A DNA stretch of 27,027 bases from Candolleomyces eurysporus (GCA_027579435.1 JANBPK010001315.1:1-27027), one strand, 5' to 3'; shown: positions 1 to 11,914, numbered from the stretch's first letter. A program made the numbers and translations. The notes: generated from the sequence alone by a model not told the origin.

Positions 1-50
1 TTTTTCCTTGATATTTTACATGTAACTGACGTTTTCAATTATCTTTCTAG

Positions 51-591
51 ATGGGGTCCCGCACCATGGCTCCTTGGTGCCGAGATCTTCCCGGTACGCG
101 CTAGAGCCAAAGGCATGGCACTCTCCACTTCGGTCAACTGGACCTCCAACTTTCTCATGGCGTTCCTCACTCCCATCTTGTTCAACGCTATCCATGGTGG
201 ATTCTGGTTTATCCTCATGGGTTCTTGTTTGGCGAGTTTTGCTGTGGTGTGGTATATGTATCCCGAGACGAGCGGGAAGACGCTCGAGGAGCTTGGGGAG
301 GTGTTCGGGGATCAGGAGACGACCTCATCGCCGTTCAAGGATGCTGTTCAGACTGTTCGACTTGACGGATCTGGTGGGCCCGATGGTGGCGCTGGAGAGG
401 CACTCCTTGTGTCGGGTGACGCGGTGATTTTGGAGCCGAGAGCGCTTTTGGACGTTGCGAGAGCTTTGGCTCCGGCTTCTGAAGTCACTTTGGCCGGTAG
501 TCAGAAAGACAAGGATAAGGATGGGAGTTCGTCGCTTTTGAAGGTTGGTAGTAGGGAGGAGAAGGCGAGTCAAGCCAGTAGGGAAGTGTGA
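51..591 (+). CDS. MFS sugar transporter, C-terminal exon (partial)
   Basis: Last exon of a plasma-membrane sugar:proton symporter of the major facilitator superfamily; the rest lies off the left edge. An intron end (pyrimidine-rich tract then TTTCTAG) occupies the first 50 bases and the frame opens with WGPAPWLLGAEIFPVRAR, the loop before helix 11 in the family. Two hydrophobic helices follow (FLMAFLTPILF and FWFILMGSCLASFAVVWYMY), then the family signature PETSGKTLEELGEVF just after the last helix. The cytoplasmic tail of about 90 residues is longer than usual, hydrophilic, and ends at TGA 589-591. The substrate (hexose, pentose or other) cannot be told from this part. Family assignment is firm; the exact upstream exon is not visible. 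Confidence 0.9.
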
Positions 592-1387
592 GCATCGATG
601 AGAATGCGTTGTATCAACCTCCATTTTCTTGTTCTTTTCTCGTACGTTAGATACCCCCGCATGTCTTTCCCCGGACGCGCAGATATGTTTCTAGATGTCG
701 TAGTAATTATATCCTGTACCATTTCGGTTACCCCGACAGATTCCTCATTGCCCTCACCGGCAATCGCTCTTTGGTCACCTCGGGCGACCCAGGTACGGCC
801 CGTACGGCATTGTCTTTGATATTACTGTTCTGAGGCTTGAGCTGGTTTTGGCATCATTCGCCAGCTGGGTTAGACGACATTACGCGCTGCCTCACGCCGT
901 ATGAGGAACGACATGCCGATGTTAGTTTAAGCTCAGGAAGTCCCGATCGAAAACCTTTTTCAAAATGGGAACTCAAACGTCTTTCAGAGTTAACGGATCT
1001 ATCGAATCTAAGGAACTGTAGTGAATACTTTCCTCTACGGCGATGTTCACGAAGGAGGAAGATCAAAAAGAATCGGTTACTGATGGGGATGAACGACGTT
1101 GCTCGTAAAAGAGCTCCACTGCGACAAATATTGAGTATTCGCTACTTGCAGGACTGGAGTGGTAGACGACGCACCCTATTACCAATAAGGACAACCAGCT
1201 TTCAAGCTAGCTCCATGATGGCCACCCCAACCTCCTTCTCCTGCGCATCGCTGTAAACAGTGTCACGGCTCGAGATAACTTTCTAAGAATGTAATTTGCT
1301 AATGCTCTTTCAAGCCATTTCTACCCGTCAGGTTTGGATGTATTTCATAACAATATCAACACGGCTCCTATCGTACAAGTGGCGGAT
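592..1387. other. intergenic, no gene seen
   Basis: Lies between the 3' ends of the transporter (+) and the MYND gene (-), so it should hold both 3' UTRs. Open frames here lack ATG starts, splice context or family resemblance. Confidence 0.6.
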
Positions 1388-3894
1388 CTATAAACCTGAA
1401 GCGAACTCCTCGAGCGCTGAATTGCGGAGACTATCATTCACATAAGTTGAAGAAGATAGCAGAATGAATCCATGAACAGACGTACCCCGGGTAATAGAAG
1501 GTATGAAAAATCTCGTACTCCAACTCCCCATACACCTCTGCTCCAGATGGGCTCGGAAGAGGTCGTGATCCAATTTTAGTCATCGCAAGGGCGAAGAAAT
1601 GAATAAGCTGCGTGCCCATTGCAGACTCAACATGTATGACAGTCGTACGGTGTCCCAAGTTCTCGCAATGGTGTTCGAGATCCCTTTGCTCGTTCAGGAT
1701 TCGAGCGACGCGTGCCTTGGCCCAGCCGTTGATATTAGGGGATTCTACGACGCTATTCCAGAAATGCAGAATCGGTTCTAACGAGACCTCCGGTCCTATT
1801 GCCCTCCAACCAAATTTGATGTGAATAATGCACTCTGTACTGTCGAATTCGGGGTAAAATTGTCGCCTGAAAAGATGAAGGCTTCCTGGGGTCAATAGTT
1901 TATTGAAGGAACATCCACTAGGCGCTTTTGTGCCGAGCGCCGTGCATCCATCCGACACAACTGCACAGTGAGATCGAAGGTTGGGGTCCACTGAGTAGTT
2001 TGGATAGAATGTTTCCACCTTCTCGGGATCTAGCAGCCCCGCAGAGACGTCGTGACTAGCGAAATGAGCGATATACTCCAGAATTTGACGACGCATGGGC
2101 AGGGATATCCAATGACGATCTGCCCGCTGATCTAAAGCGAGTAGACTGAGCTAAGCAACAGTCTGCTCCCGAAACGGCTCAGAGAGGAGTATTTACTCAC
2201 TGTCATGGGTAGGTCGTACAAGCATACATTCCGATCGATGACCTGCTTTCCAGTCTTCTCTTTGACAGCCCTGCATGCAATAAACCATGTAATGACATTG
2301 CCCACACCGTCGTTCCTCAATTTGGCCGTCTAGTTGGGAGGAAAGACGACGATGGTGACGAAGGTGCTAGAAGCTAAGTCTTCAATACCTATGATTGGGA
2401 GAGCATAAGTAATACTCACATTGAGATTATCGCACATTGTAGGAACGCGCGACAGCTCTCGTGCGTCGTTAAAGAAACGCTGGTAGATTGATGATTTCCG
2501 TCTAATCCAAGTATCAAAGTCACGCCAGAGCACTCCAAATTGGGAATGGTTGGCCATCCGTGCTTGATCTTCTCGAGCTATGGCATTGAGCGCGTTCAAC
2601 ATAGCTCTCGCAATGGGTGGGTAAACACTATAGGATTCAAAGGTCACCAACGCCCTCTTGACGAATTTTGCAGACTTGTCAGTTTCGGGCCATTTGAAGG
2701 CCAAAGAGATCAAATCGAATAAGTTCTTGGTTCGAAAGGGCGCTGAAGACAAGCGGGAATCCTCAGCACCCACGGCTGTGGTACACAATTGGGTGATGCG
2801 GTTGACTATCCCATCCCCGAAAAGCGTTGTGACGAGCGCGATGTCAGCCAACGAGGCAAAGGGGTTTGCAGCTGGGTCGTGCTTATCCTCTGTAGGTAAG
2901 TCGGCTGAACTGGCCAAACGACGGTGTTCAAAAACAGAGCATGCAGCCGTGACGAGCACACCCCAGTCCATGAACCGATCTAAATGCCGCAAAACCCTTG
3001 GGTCTCGATGGATCATCTCAAGCACCTCCCTCATTCGTGCATAGAGATTAAGGGCATTGGACTGGGTCACCCGAATGGAGCGCAGACGAAAATCCAGGAC
3101 CTGGACCATACGTTTGATAGTGGTGTGGGGTAAGGAGGAGAGGATTGAAGAGAAGTTGGAGCCGGGAATATCGGTGGCTCGGGCGACAAAGGTAGGAAAG
3201 TATTCCAGGAACTGAATCACTGTTCCATCCTCCATATACACTGGGGGATCACCTGTTCGGGGATCGAAATGATTCCACAGGTTGATCATCGCCTCTATTG
3301 AGTCTCCAGATAGATATATTGTATCATACAACGCAGAGTCAATGAGGGATGTTTTGATGATGATATGGCCAAGTTTCTCGACTGGCCGGCAGAACGAATG
3401 TATAGCATCGGCAGTCACAAGCATGCGTTTGACGTCTTGGGAAAAGAATAGACACCAGCGAAGAATCCTTGGCGTATGCTTCAAGAATAGGTCGCGTATC
3501 TCGGTCTTCAAATGTTCAGAGAGTCCCGCATTGGTGCCGATGCAGTTCAAAACCGTTGCAAAAGCAGCGAGGTAGGCGTCGACTACCTTTGTGATCTTCA
3601 TGTAATCTTTCCCGAGGTTACCCTCAATCATAGGAATCGTCTGCTCCTCGAGGTAGACCAAGACCGCTTCTACCAAAGGGAGATGCAGTAGCGATAGCTG
3701 GAAGTCTGGTTCAATCCACACGGCGAGCACTTGGACCAAGCTCTGGTAAGACCCATTTCGAATCTGTTCTGCGAGCTGATGAGGGGCAATATGAGCGTGG
3801 ACAGTCTAGAGAGGCTCGAGCGGCGCGTAGAATGAGATTGGGAACGTACATGGACGTCTTGCTTTGTCCGATGTCCTTTTGTCGTGGGCGGCAT
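1388..3894 (-). CDS. MYND-type zinc finger protein, 761 aa, five exons
   Basis: Proposed exons: 3894-3850, 3805-2420, 2366-2201, 2131-1486 and 1430-1388. All phases agree and give 761 residues. Residues 1-470 are a long helical region of the kind found in many agaricomycete MYND proteins. The finger spans residues 473-524 and crosses two exons: CDNLN, then H478, CGQC (498-501), YCMQGC (C507, C511) and REDWKAGHRSEC (H520, C524). The second ligand is His (C-x4-H), where the textbook MYND has Cys. After the finger come RADRHWISLPM and about 220 further residues. MYND fingers bind proline-rich peptides, so a protein-interaction role is likely; the specific function is unknown. ATG 3894 was chosen because exon 1 (MPPTTKGHRTKQDVH) splices in frame to the main exon. 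The last intron (1485-1431) is the least certain; without it the frame would stop at 1434. Confidence 0.75.
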
Positions 3895-5140
3895 GATCAA
3901 AGAAAGAGGAAAGCAGCCAATAGACCTTGATCGCTGTTCGGAGGGCTCGGCAACTTCCGGCAGGCCGGGATGACGGCTAACTAAGAAACGATAGAGGTTG
4001 GCTCAAAATACAGCTTTTGATTTTTGTTTCTTTGTGGAGCTTGTACTCTAAAATGTGAGGGTCCGCAGCTCTAGTAGCCAAGGAGGCTTTTTGGTATATC
4101 GATCAATTTGTCCAGGTCCAAAAGCATAAATTTGTTGGACGGTACTCAGAATGAGAGTGACCGAAGAGTGCGAGGAAGGGAAAGGTAGAGCCCGATATAC
4201 AGGTCGGGTATGTCGTCGGGTATGTCTTCCATCACCGGTTCGAGGTTCACTGCGTCTCTGATTTTTGGAAAAAACACTCGAGTTGATGGACCCTTCGGAG
4301 ATTTCTCTCCAGAGCGTCACTGCCTGGAGGGTCGTCTTTGAGCAGAGGGTTGTTTTAAGGCTTGGATTGGCCATTACGGGTTAAACGAAGATGTATAATG
4401 CATCATTCCCAACTACGGTGAGCGAGCGCAGGTTCGTGATTTCACCTTTAGGATAGCAATAAAGCAGAATACCGCTGGGATAATAGAGAACAACTGTCTC
4501 TAAGCCAAAACAACGCGAGGGAAACTATGGCTCTGAGGTCTCTCTGCTCTTACAGTCCAAAGAGACGTGACTAATCCAGGTTTCAATCAGCAGACTTTGG
4601 AGTGACCTGGCCGGTGAAACCACCTCCAGATCTCAGTAGTTGCACTCCTCATGCCGGCCGGCAATAGGTTCGAGATGGCTTCGCTGAGCCTTTAATAGAG
4701 CCTTCCAGGTTTCTGCGCTTGGATACTCGTTGTGCGGTCTGAGATCTGATCCGTAGTCAAAGGTATTGCAGTACATCAGGTGTCTTGGTGCATAGTGCAT
4801 AGATTGGGCGAATACTACGTCCCCCATCAATGTGGCCGGAATGATCCGGGAAGTGGGATAAGCCAGCGCTCCGACCTCCACCTTTCCATATCGAAAGTTC
4901 ACCTCGCTTTTTGGAGTTTCTTCAGCATCTACTGAAGACACGCCAATACTGGCGAGGGAGAAAAACACCTCTCCCCCAAGATCGCGCTGGCAAGATAAGG
5001 TCATCGGCGGCCCGTAGGAGAGGTACAATTATTCATTTCTGTCGACATTGATTTTCGTCTTGTCTGTCATTTGGGCTTTCTCACTTCTCTTTCCCTCTCC
5101 CTTCGTTCTCTTGAAGTCTCAGTCTTGCTCCGATATCCTG
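3895..5140. other. intergenic between MYND gene and F-box pseudogene
   Basis: Contains the upstream region of both divergent genes. Two minus-strand frames exist, 4374-4048 (108 codons, ATG start) and 5004-4633 (about 123 codons from its first ATG). Neither has recognisable domains, convincing composition or splice partners, so I do not call them genes. Confidence 0.5.
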
Positions 5141-6370
5141 ATGGATGCATTTCCAACCGAGATTCTCTCCAAGGTTTTCTCGGAATGTTTACCAAGCTTC
5201 GACGAACTCTATCCCCCCCCAGTTTCGACCTCAGTTCCGCCCATGCTCTTTCCGAGAATCAATAAGCGGTGGAAGGAGGTCGCCTGCAGACCTGTTGCAT
5301 ACCGCTCGGCCCACAGTTAGGTGGAAGCAATTACAGCGCAAGGGAGGAAAAACCGAGAAGGTGGTTCGAAAGGAGCGCCGGTCTCTGTATCGTTCGAGAT
5401 TGTCAATTGCGGTCTGGAGAAGATATCATTCTTCCTCAGGAATAAAACCCTTGACGAGTTGATGCTCCCCATGCTCGATTCTATTTGTGCTTATTGGGAA
5501 CGACTCAAATTGCAAAAGCTTGACGAACCATATCGTTCTTATATTCTCAGCATCCCCGCCGAAAACCTCCACCGACTCACATCTCTCCTTCAAAGGCTAC
5601 GCGGCGATCATTTACCCTCGTAGTTCCTTCAAAACTTTTATCACGTTGAAAGAGAGTGGTGTTATTCGGGCGCCGTTGCTTTCTTATCCCCTCCTGAAAA
5701 CACTGTCGGCGAAAGACCGTTTGCAGGACCTCCCTTTGTCCAATTGGGCAAATCTGCAGGAACTTGAATTCTCGAATGGCTACGATTCCTATAGTGGCCG
5801 TTACATGGTCATGGCTTCCGCAGAAACACTCCTACTGCAATGTCAAATCTTGGTCCCTGACGTTGACAATTCAGGAGGGTGGTCCGCCGCTTGCACACCC
5901 GTCGCAGGACATTATCCTTCCCCGACTCAGATACCTAAACCTCGAAGAATCCTGTGATGACTCGCAAGGCGATCCATTCCTCACACCGTTCCTATCCCTG
6001 TTAAAATTACCCGCTCTTACTCAACTCGTAACCAAGAAGCTTCGCTAATGACGCTCATCAAAGCCAAATCGATGAGAAGCTCACCGTAGACTGTGTCCTA
6101 CCAAGGCTGGAACATTTCCACTTCAGCTTGGCGCGAGAGGAAGAATTTGAAGGCGACGAGCTGGTGGACTTTGTGGAGGGACGACTGAAGTACGCTGGTT
6201 TTCCGCTTGATTCCGGAGAGCGTCTTGCCAAGTTGAAGTACGTGTATGGGGGGTTTGTCTCTGAGCCGAATATTGACGTGCACGAGGAGCTGGAGGAAAG
6301 GGGAATCAATCTTGATGGGGTTGAGATTAGGCTTGAGTACAAGTTGGAGTGCCAGTGCAATCCGATATAA
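5141..6370 (+). pseudogene. F-box protein pseudogene (decayed paralogue of 6495-8036)
   Basis: Starts with an intact F-box-like opening, MDAFPTEILSKVFSECL, then RINKRWKEVA, matching MDDIPTDILLNIFRECL and AVNKRWREVA of the intact neighbour. The match then moves through other frames: about 5321-5620 (ICAYWERLKLQKLDEPY against the neighbour's WERLVLFKVDEPY), about 5600-5870 (ESGVIRAPLLS against DSGILKGPMLS), about 5870-6048 (IILPRLRYLNLEE against IVLPRLRYLDLHE), and about 6085-6370 (LVDFVEGRLKYAG against LVEFIERRLMYAG). Roughly 35 codons after the F-box and more than 100 codons before the last block are missing. At least three frame changes plus two deletions mark it as dead. It ends at TAA 6368-6370, tail to tail with the intact copy 124 bp away. 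Confidence 0.85.
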
Positions 6371-6494
6371 ATCATTTAGTAGTCTCTTTCCTCTCACTCT
6401 ATTCAATTTATAAAGTAGTTTCTGAAAATGGTGGGGGTGTACTACATATACAAGAAAAATGCTCAAAAACCGCTATCTACATCATGCCGGGGCT

Positions 6495-8036
6495 TCACAA
6501 GAATCGACACATCGTTTTCAAGCCATGTTCGGCCTCGACACAAAAACCTCTCATATCTACTCCTCGCTCCAGTAGCGCCTGTTCGACATCGACAACTTTG
6601 GGCGACACAAATCCCATATAAACCGATTTTAAACGAGGTAATACGTGACCAGGTATAGTAGAGCTCGATCGACCAGCGTACATGAGTCGCCTTTCGATGA
6701 ATTCTACGAGCTGGCCGTCGTTCAGTTCTCCGTCGAAGCACAACCGACAATGGAGATGTTGGAGATTGGGGAGCAGGCATGTTACTCTGTCAGTGACAGT
6801 GCAGAGGCCCTTATCCTTTTCAGTCGGCGCTATGGTGTGGGCTGGCTTTGGTATGAGCTCGTGGAAATCCCCGAGCACCGCATAACCTTGAAACGTTTCG
6901 GAATAAAAGTCCATCATCCTCGGCAGGAGCTTCAAATTCGTGATTTGTGGGACCAGCGAAAAGAGATATCTGAGCCCACCCGGACTGAAACTTGCATACT
7001 CGAAGGTGAGATGGGTTAGAGTCTGACAGATAGTGAACTCGTTCGCCTGGAGTAGGGTCACTAATGAGGTTTGGTAGAGGATGCAATTGCGTGGGTGTGT
7101 TATTCGGAAGACGAGTTCCGAGAGGGAGGGTAATCTGAGGATAGATAGGAGTGGGCCTGCTGAAAATGGCAGATGCACCTCGTGCAGGTCGAGGTACCTG
7201 AGACGGGGAAGCACAATTGGGGATCTGGATTCTAACCGGAAAGAACTGTCGGCGGGGATTCTCAGGGATAGTCGAGTAAGGTTGGAACATTGTCGTAGCG
7301 CCATTTCCGCATGTGTTGAGAGTATGGATTCCGGAAAAGAGCAGGAACAAAAGAGGTCCAACTCTCGTACCTTCTGCCAGGTTTCTCGTGGTATGCCTTT
7401 CAGCGGTGGCAATCGCTGCAAAGTTATACTGGATAACATCGGTCCTTTCAGGATTCCACTGTCTTGTAACGCGACCGCTGAGTCGTTATCAGTGTACCCG
7501 GTCCCATCTGCGCCTGAATAAATAGGAAAAGCGATGTGGAATAGTCGAGGGAGATTTTCGGGGAGGATGCTGAGTATTTGCGACCAATATGGTTCATCGA
7601 CTTTGAATAGGACGAGCCGCTCCCACTGGCCTGAGTAGCTACATATGGTGTTAACGATCGGCAATAACAAATCCCCCTCCTCGGGAGCCTTCATTCTGAC
7701 CCCGTCGTAACTCTCGATCCGAAGGGACAGGGACATATTGGCCCCAGCGCATCGCTTGAGCCATTGTTTGATCTTCTCCCCTCTGACTCGTATTCGCTCC
7801 CAGTAAGGCTTGCTTCGACTATCAATAAAGGGGTCATCCCAGTTGGCCTCCAGATCTACGTGGAAGCGGGTCCAGAGTGTTGCAGAACCGTACGCGACCT
7901 CTCGCCACCGCTTATTGACTGCGGTGAACAGAAGGGGCGGCTGGGAAGTAGACTCTACAGATGGGTAGGGTTCATCTGGAGCGGATAGACACTCTCGGAA
8001 GATGTTCAGTAGGATATCAGTAGGGATGTCGTCCAT
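6495..8036 (-). CDS. F-box / leucine-rich-repeat-like protein, 513 aa
   Basis: Single-exon gene from ATG 8036-8034. Residues 1-60 form an F-box: MDDIPTDILLNIFRECL, then PPLLFTAVNKRWREVAYGS and LWTRFHVDL. This is the adaptor segment that normally binds Skp1 in an SCF ubiquitin ligase. The rest has irregular leucine-rich segments (LPRLRYLDLHEVHLPF; SILRLPSLSELVF; LTHLTFEYASFSPGGLRYLF), as in the substrate-binding half of many agaricomycete F-box proteins. The target is unknown; this family is large and fast-evolving in mushrooms. The open frame without introns and full similarity to the pseudogene along its length support it as the functional copy. Confidence 0.82.
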   Translation of the reverse strand: MDDIPTDILLNIFRECLSAPDEPYPSVESTSQPPLLFTAVNKRWREVAYGSATLWTRFHVDLEANWDDPFIDSRSKPYWERIRVRGEKIKQWLKRCAGANMSLSLRIESYDGVRMKAPEEGDLLLPIVNTICSYSGQWERLVLFKVDEPYWSQILSILPENLPRLFHIAFPIYSGADGTGYTDNDSAVALQDSGILKGPMLSSITLQRLPPLKGIPRETWQKVRELDLFCSCSFPESILSTHAEMALRQCSNLTRLSLRIPADSSFRLESRSPIVLPRLRYLDLHEVHLPFSAGPLLSILRLPSLSELVFRITHPRNCILYQTSLVTLLQANEFTICQTLTHLTFEYASFSPGGLRYLFSLVPQITNLKLLPRMMDFYSETFQGYAVLGDFHELIPKPAHTIAPTEKDKGLCTVTDRVTCLLPNLQHLHCRLCFDGELNDGQLVEFIERRLMYAGRSSSTIPGHVLPRLKSVYMGFVSPKVVDVEQALLERGVDMRGFCVEAEHGLKTMCRFL

Positions 8037-9193
8037 AGAGGTAGCTGGGATCTTGAGAGAAACGAGGCTGAACGACTCCGCGCTGTTGAACTTGAGTTCC
8101 CAACCTGATCGGGCATAAGCATAGCATTCGGACCGGTCTGCATTTCGATGTCAGATCCTCAGGCCCACTTCCACTCAACCCCGTAGTTTTCGATGGTTTC
8201 CGTGACTGACGCCCCCTGAACACAACTTCGGCCTGACATGAGACCTCGTTTGAGAACCTTTGGGAATGCGCACATGATGATATAATTTTATTTTTTNAGA
8301 GCAAAGAAATTCCGGAAACATGGCGAAGATGCATCACTAAGGGTGTGACAGTATTGTAATGGATCCCGGTGGGCTTGCCTCCATTCGAGCAAGAGAAGGA
8401 TATCCATTAGAGGAAAGAGGAGAAGAGTAGATACGGAGGAAGGAAGCAGCCGTATAGATTCCAGCATGTGTTCTGTCACTACCCTGACACGGACGGTGCC
8501 ATTTAACGATGGCGCATGCCCAAACGTCCGACCGCCCATAATCCGTGCCACACCCAACAGACATGTTTGATATCGACACGTCCAATCTGACTCGCGTGAC
8601 GCCAGCGGACTCCCAGAGCGAAACAAGACCCTCCTAACAAGGCCCTAATTCCTATTATCCCCAGACACTGGGCCATTTCCCAGACGTTGAACCCCGCAGG
8701 CTCACCATCGCCCTTCCATGATATTACTCCTCATCATCACGGTCATCGCCTCCATACAGAAATAGACGTAATTCATGTACGCAGCGGGCACCCAAAATCG
8801 AGTGTTAGGTACACCTCGTTGCTCGACAATCTCCGTGAGTGACGGCGAAAATGTCTAAGCGAACGGACGACCAATAGGCGAGTGAATTGACGAATACGGC
8901 GGCGATGATTCGTGAAAAGATCACTTGCACTGCGGGACGTCGGGCGACCGACTACTCTGCCAAAGCTCGCTACGACCGCTTAAAATAGAAGCGAGGGGGA
9001 GGAAAGGGGCGGAGGAGTACTGTCGTCTCGTCGCGCACTCCGGCTAGCATTCCTTGGCACGTCCGTCCGTCTGCTCTGTATAGTCCGCTTCGAATAACCT
9101 CAGCCCTTCATCCACTCTTCCTCCCATTCAACAAGCTCAACTTCCCTTGCTATCCCGCTTCACCCTCAACCCTCACCCCAGTCCAGCTCCTCA
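8037..9193. other. intergenic, no gene seen
   Basis: Upstream of the F-box gene (-) and downstream of the GPI-like gene (-). An N sits at 8297 at the end of a T run. Frames in 8288-8626 and 9147-9503 are not supported by motif or splice context. Confidence 0.5.
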
Positions 9194-9962
9194 TCAAACC
9201 CATAGTCCACACACCAACCCAACACCAACTGCAAGGCCAGCCGCAACACCGATCCTCCCTCCCCACAATAAACTTCTCCCGGAGACAGCACCGTTCCCCG
9301 TCGCCCCAGGCATAGCTCCCGTGCCCGTCCTAGAAGCAGTAACCGTCGTCCTCTGCGGGGCATTGCTCCCATCATCGTCTTCCCTTCCAGACGTCCCGGA
9401 AGAGCCTATGGAACGGGCTGGGGGCCCAGGAGGTATATCCTCAGACGGCACTTCGAATTCGCATAACGTGATCGGGGTGGCTACGGTGCACGGGCCTGAA
9501 TAGGTTCTCGTAACCGCAGCGGGAGACTGGGGAGAAGGCGGCAGAGCCGTAGCGTAGACGATGAACACTCCGTCTGGGGCTGTTTGCACTAGGGTAGCTT
9601 CATGTACCGGAATTCAAAGGATCGAGATAGGATTAGTATTGGGAAGGAGATCGGGTAGAGGGAGAGGAAGAACTCACCAGGCCCCCCNAATTTCATCCAG
9701 TCCCCAAATCGTCCGGACCTCCTCGCCGGATCCGACCACCCCGAGATTGGCAGCGCTGACTGGTCCATCGTCGGACCATGAGAGCGGGAGGTAGACGGAN
9801 ACTTGAGCTTGACACGGAGCTAGTGGGTGGGTAGTGGGGNAGATGGTTAGCAAGCNGTTGCGCACTTGTGAAGTCGGTTGAATGCTTACCTGTTGAAAAG
9901 AACAATCCTAGGAGGAGGAAAAGCCACAATGCGCCCAAATTTAGCAGAGCTCTGGAGGCCAT
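9194..9962 (-). CDS. small secreted/surface protein with C-terminal hydrophobic tail (GPI-anchor-like), about 202 aa
   Basis: Exons 9962-9890, 9819-9678 and 9588-9194. ATG 9962 opens a signal peptide (MASRALLNLGALWLFLLLGL, then FFSTA) and mature PCQAQ. The middle is a compact domain (SVYLPLSWSDDGPVSAANLG, then a segment near VFIVYATALPP and a GPCTVATPITLCEF Cys pair). A Ser/Thr/Gly/Pro-rich stretch follows, and the protein ends in GRIGVAAGLAVGVGLVCGLW, hydrophobic to the stop. Signal peptide, low-complexity stalk and terminal hydrophobic tail fit a GPI-anchored or single-pass cell-surface protein. The family is not recognised. Exon 2 contains N at 9800 (codon GTN, Val whatever the base) and N at 9688 beside a C6 run. 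Only with 9688 removed do the exon 2 and exon 3 phases agree, so the true sequence probably lacks that base. Confidence 0.6.
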
Positions 9963-10454
9963 CGTAGCAGTTGGGCTCGTGGGGCAATACTCCAGTCAGC
10001 AGGGAAGGTAAGGGAGCCCCTTGTTCAAGCGCCGCCTCACCCGTTGAGCATGCCTCAATGGAATGAGGATGACAACATAGACCTTGACGTTCGGAAGGCT
10101 TGGCAAAGCGGGGGCGGTGCCTGAGTCGAGTTAGGAAGGTTATTCCCGTCCCTCCCGCTTGTTCGGGTTGTCGACCGAAACATTCCTTTCCCGATAAATC
10201 CGCGCACCTCCAGCCGGGTCACGTTGGGCAGCCTGGTCAAACCATTGAATCTGAAAGACAAGCAGATATTTGTGTCTCGAGAAATACAATTATATCATTC
10301 ACGTTTCTAAACCCCATTCTCTAATCTCGTCCTTCTCTCGAGGCCCATCTACGAGCGATAGTCTCCATTGATACTAACATATTCCTGCGACGAATTCATC
10401 AGCTTTTTCTCCAGAATATGAAAAAAAAAGGAACTTGAGCTCACATAACTAAAA
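9963..10454. other. intergenic, no gene seen
   Basis: Promoter side of the GPI-like gene and 3' flank of argJ. Only short frames without support. Confidence 0.5.
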
Positions 10455-11914
10455 TCACAGGTCCAATACTGCGCCTCCCCGTCCCCCGAGTCCACCCAAA
10501 TCGACCAACAGCTCGAAATCCTCCTGGGTCATAATCTCCTTCGCCCTATCTTCGTCTACATTCTCCGGCTCGCCGTTGACGAGGACAGGCAGAGGAGCGG
10601 TTCCGTCTGCAGGTACAATAGTGACGCTGACCTTCGTTGGGTCGATGACCGTGGGCTCCCTGGTGGTTGAGGAGGGCGAGAGCGGGACGGAGCCTGTGGC
10701 TGCGAGGATTCGACCCCAGCTATTGAGCAAGCAAAAACGGATTAGTTATAGACCCATAAGCACGATAAATGGAAACTCACTTTGCATCTTCACCGTAAAG
10801 CGCAGTCTTGACCAAAGCCGAAGTCGATATCCTCGAAGCAACACTGTGCGCATCCTTGTAACTTGGTGCACCCTTGACCGTAACTGTAACAAACTTCGTA
10901 GCTCCCTCTCCATCTCTGACCACCAACTTGGCTAGGTCCGCTGCGAAGTCTGTCAGCTCTTTCTTGAAAACTTCATAACTCTCTGGGTCGGTTTCCTCAT
11001 CTATAGGAACGGAGTTTTGGGGTGCAGCCGCGCCGTTTGCAAGGAGGTAAATAGAATCATTGGTGGACATCTCCCCGTCTACGCTGATAGAGTTGAAACT
11101 CCTGTCAACAGCGTACGTGAGGGCGGATTGGAGGCTTCGGGGTGTGACAGCTGCATCGGTCATAATGCACCCTAGCAGCGTAGCGTGGAGTTGCTTTGGT
11201 GTCGAGAAAGTATCTGCCGGCCCCATGTCAGGGTGTATCATCCCAGCACCCTTATCCATCCCTGCCAACCGATACTCTACACCCCCAATCGTGAACACCC
11301 GAGAACGCAATTTGGGGAAGGTATCGGTGGTCATGAAAGCTTTGGCTGCACGTTCCCAAGCTGAAAAGTCTGAAGATAGTGTGCTTTTGGATTGTTGGAT
11401 CCCCGAGAGGATTCTGGATATGGGGAGGGTCTGACCAATGACGCCTGTCGACATGACGAGTGTTTCGTGTTCAAACTTCTTGCTGCCCTCTCCCTCCTCT
11501 GTCGATGTCGAAGCAGGGAGCAAAGCATCCGTCTCCCGAACCATAGCCCACGCATCCTCCATACCCTGCTTGCCCGTAACAGCATTCGCACACCCACTAT
11601 TCACAACCACACCCCTCACATACCCTCCGTTCCTCTTCAGCACATCATTCGAAACCAACACAGGGGCGGCCTTGAAGGCATTTCGGGTAAAACATGCTGC
11701 AGCTGCTGTGGGCTTGCCGTTTGGTGGTGTGGAGAGGATAACAGCAACGTCGAGCTTTCCCGCGACNTTTTTTGACTCCTGCGTGTAGACCGGTGAGAAC
11801 GTAGCCCTTGGGAAAGGCGGACGAGGGCTGGGGGAAGTGGAGGTGCCCTTTTGGTGGGGAGGGTCGTTGAGTGAAGGTTGATGCGAGTCGTTTGACGACG
11901 TGGGAGGACGACAT
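10455..11914 (-). CDS. argJ: mitochondrial arginine biosynthesis bifunctional protein ArgJ (ornithine/glutamate acetyltransferase), 465 aa
   Basis: Transfers acetyl from N-acetylornithine to glutamate in the cyclic arginine pathway; most fungal enzymes are mitochondrial. Exons 11914-10781 and 10719-10455. The N-terminus (MSSSHVVKRLASTFTQRPSP) is basic and Ser/Thr-rich, fitting a mitochondrial presequence. Core motifs: VLTGLHAGVKK, VVVNSGCANAVTG, LVMSTGVIGQ (oxyanion-hole region), and HATLLGCIMTDAAVT, in which the family cleaves itself before the Thr to free the catalytic nucleophile (Thr245 here). SVDGEMSTNDSIYLLANG and the split DANWGRILAATG across the intron are also typical. Length is normal for the family. 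An N at 11767, beside A6 on the coding strand, breaks the frame between GVKK and GKLDVAV; without it the frame and the intron phase both fit, so the gene is probably intact. Confidence 0.93.

Noticed and set aside
837..1256. Plus-strand open frame of 139 codons after the transporter
   Set aside because: No ATG start, no family resemblance, no splice partners; probably 3' flank.
4048..5028. Two minus-strand frames of 108 and about 123 codons
   Set aside because: No domain, odd composition, no introns in a region where real genes are intron-rich or clearly recognisable.
6820..7350. Minus-strand frame of 176 codons inside the F-box gene
   Set aside because: Shadow in another frame of the intact F-box gene.
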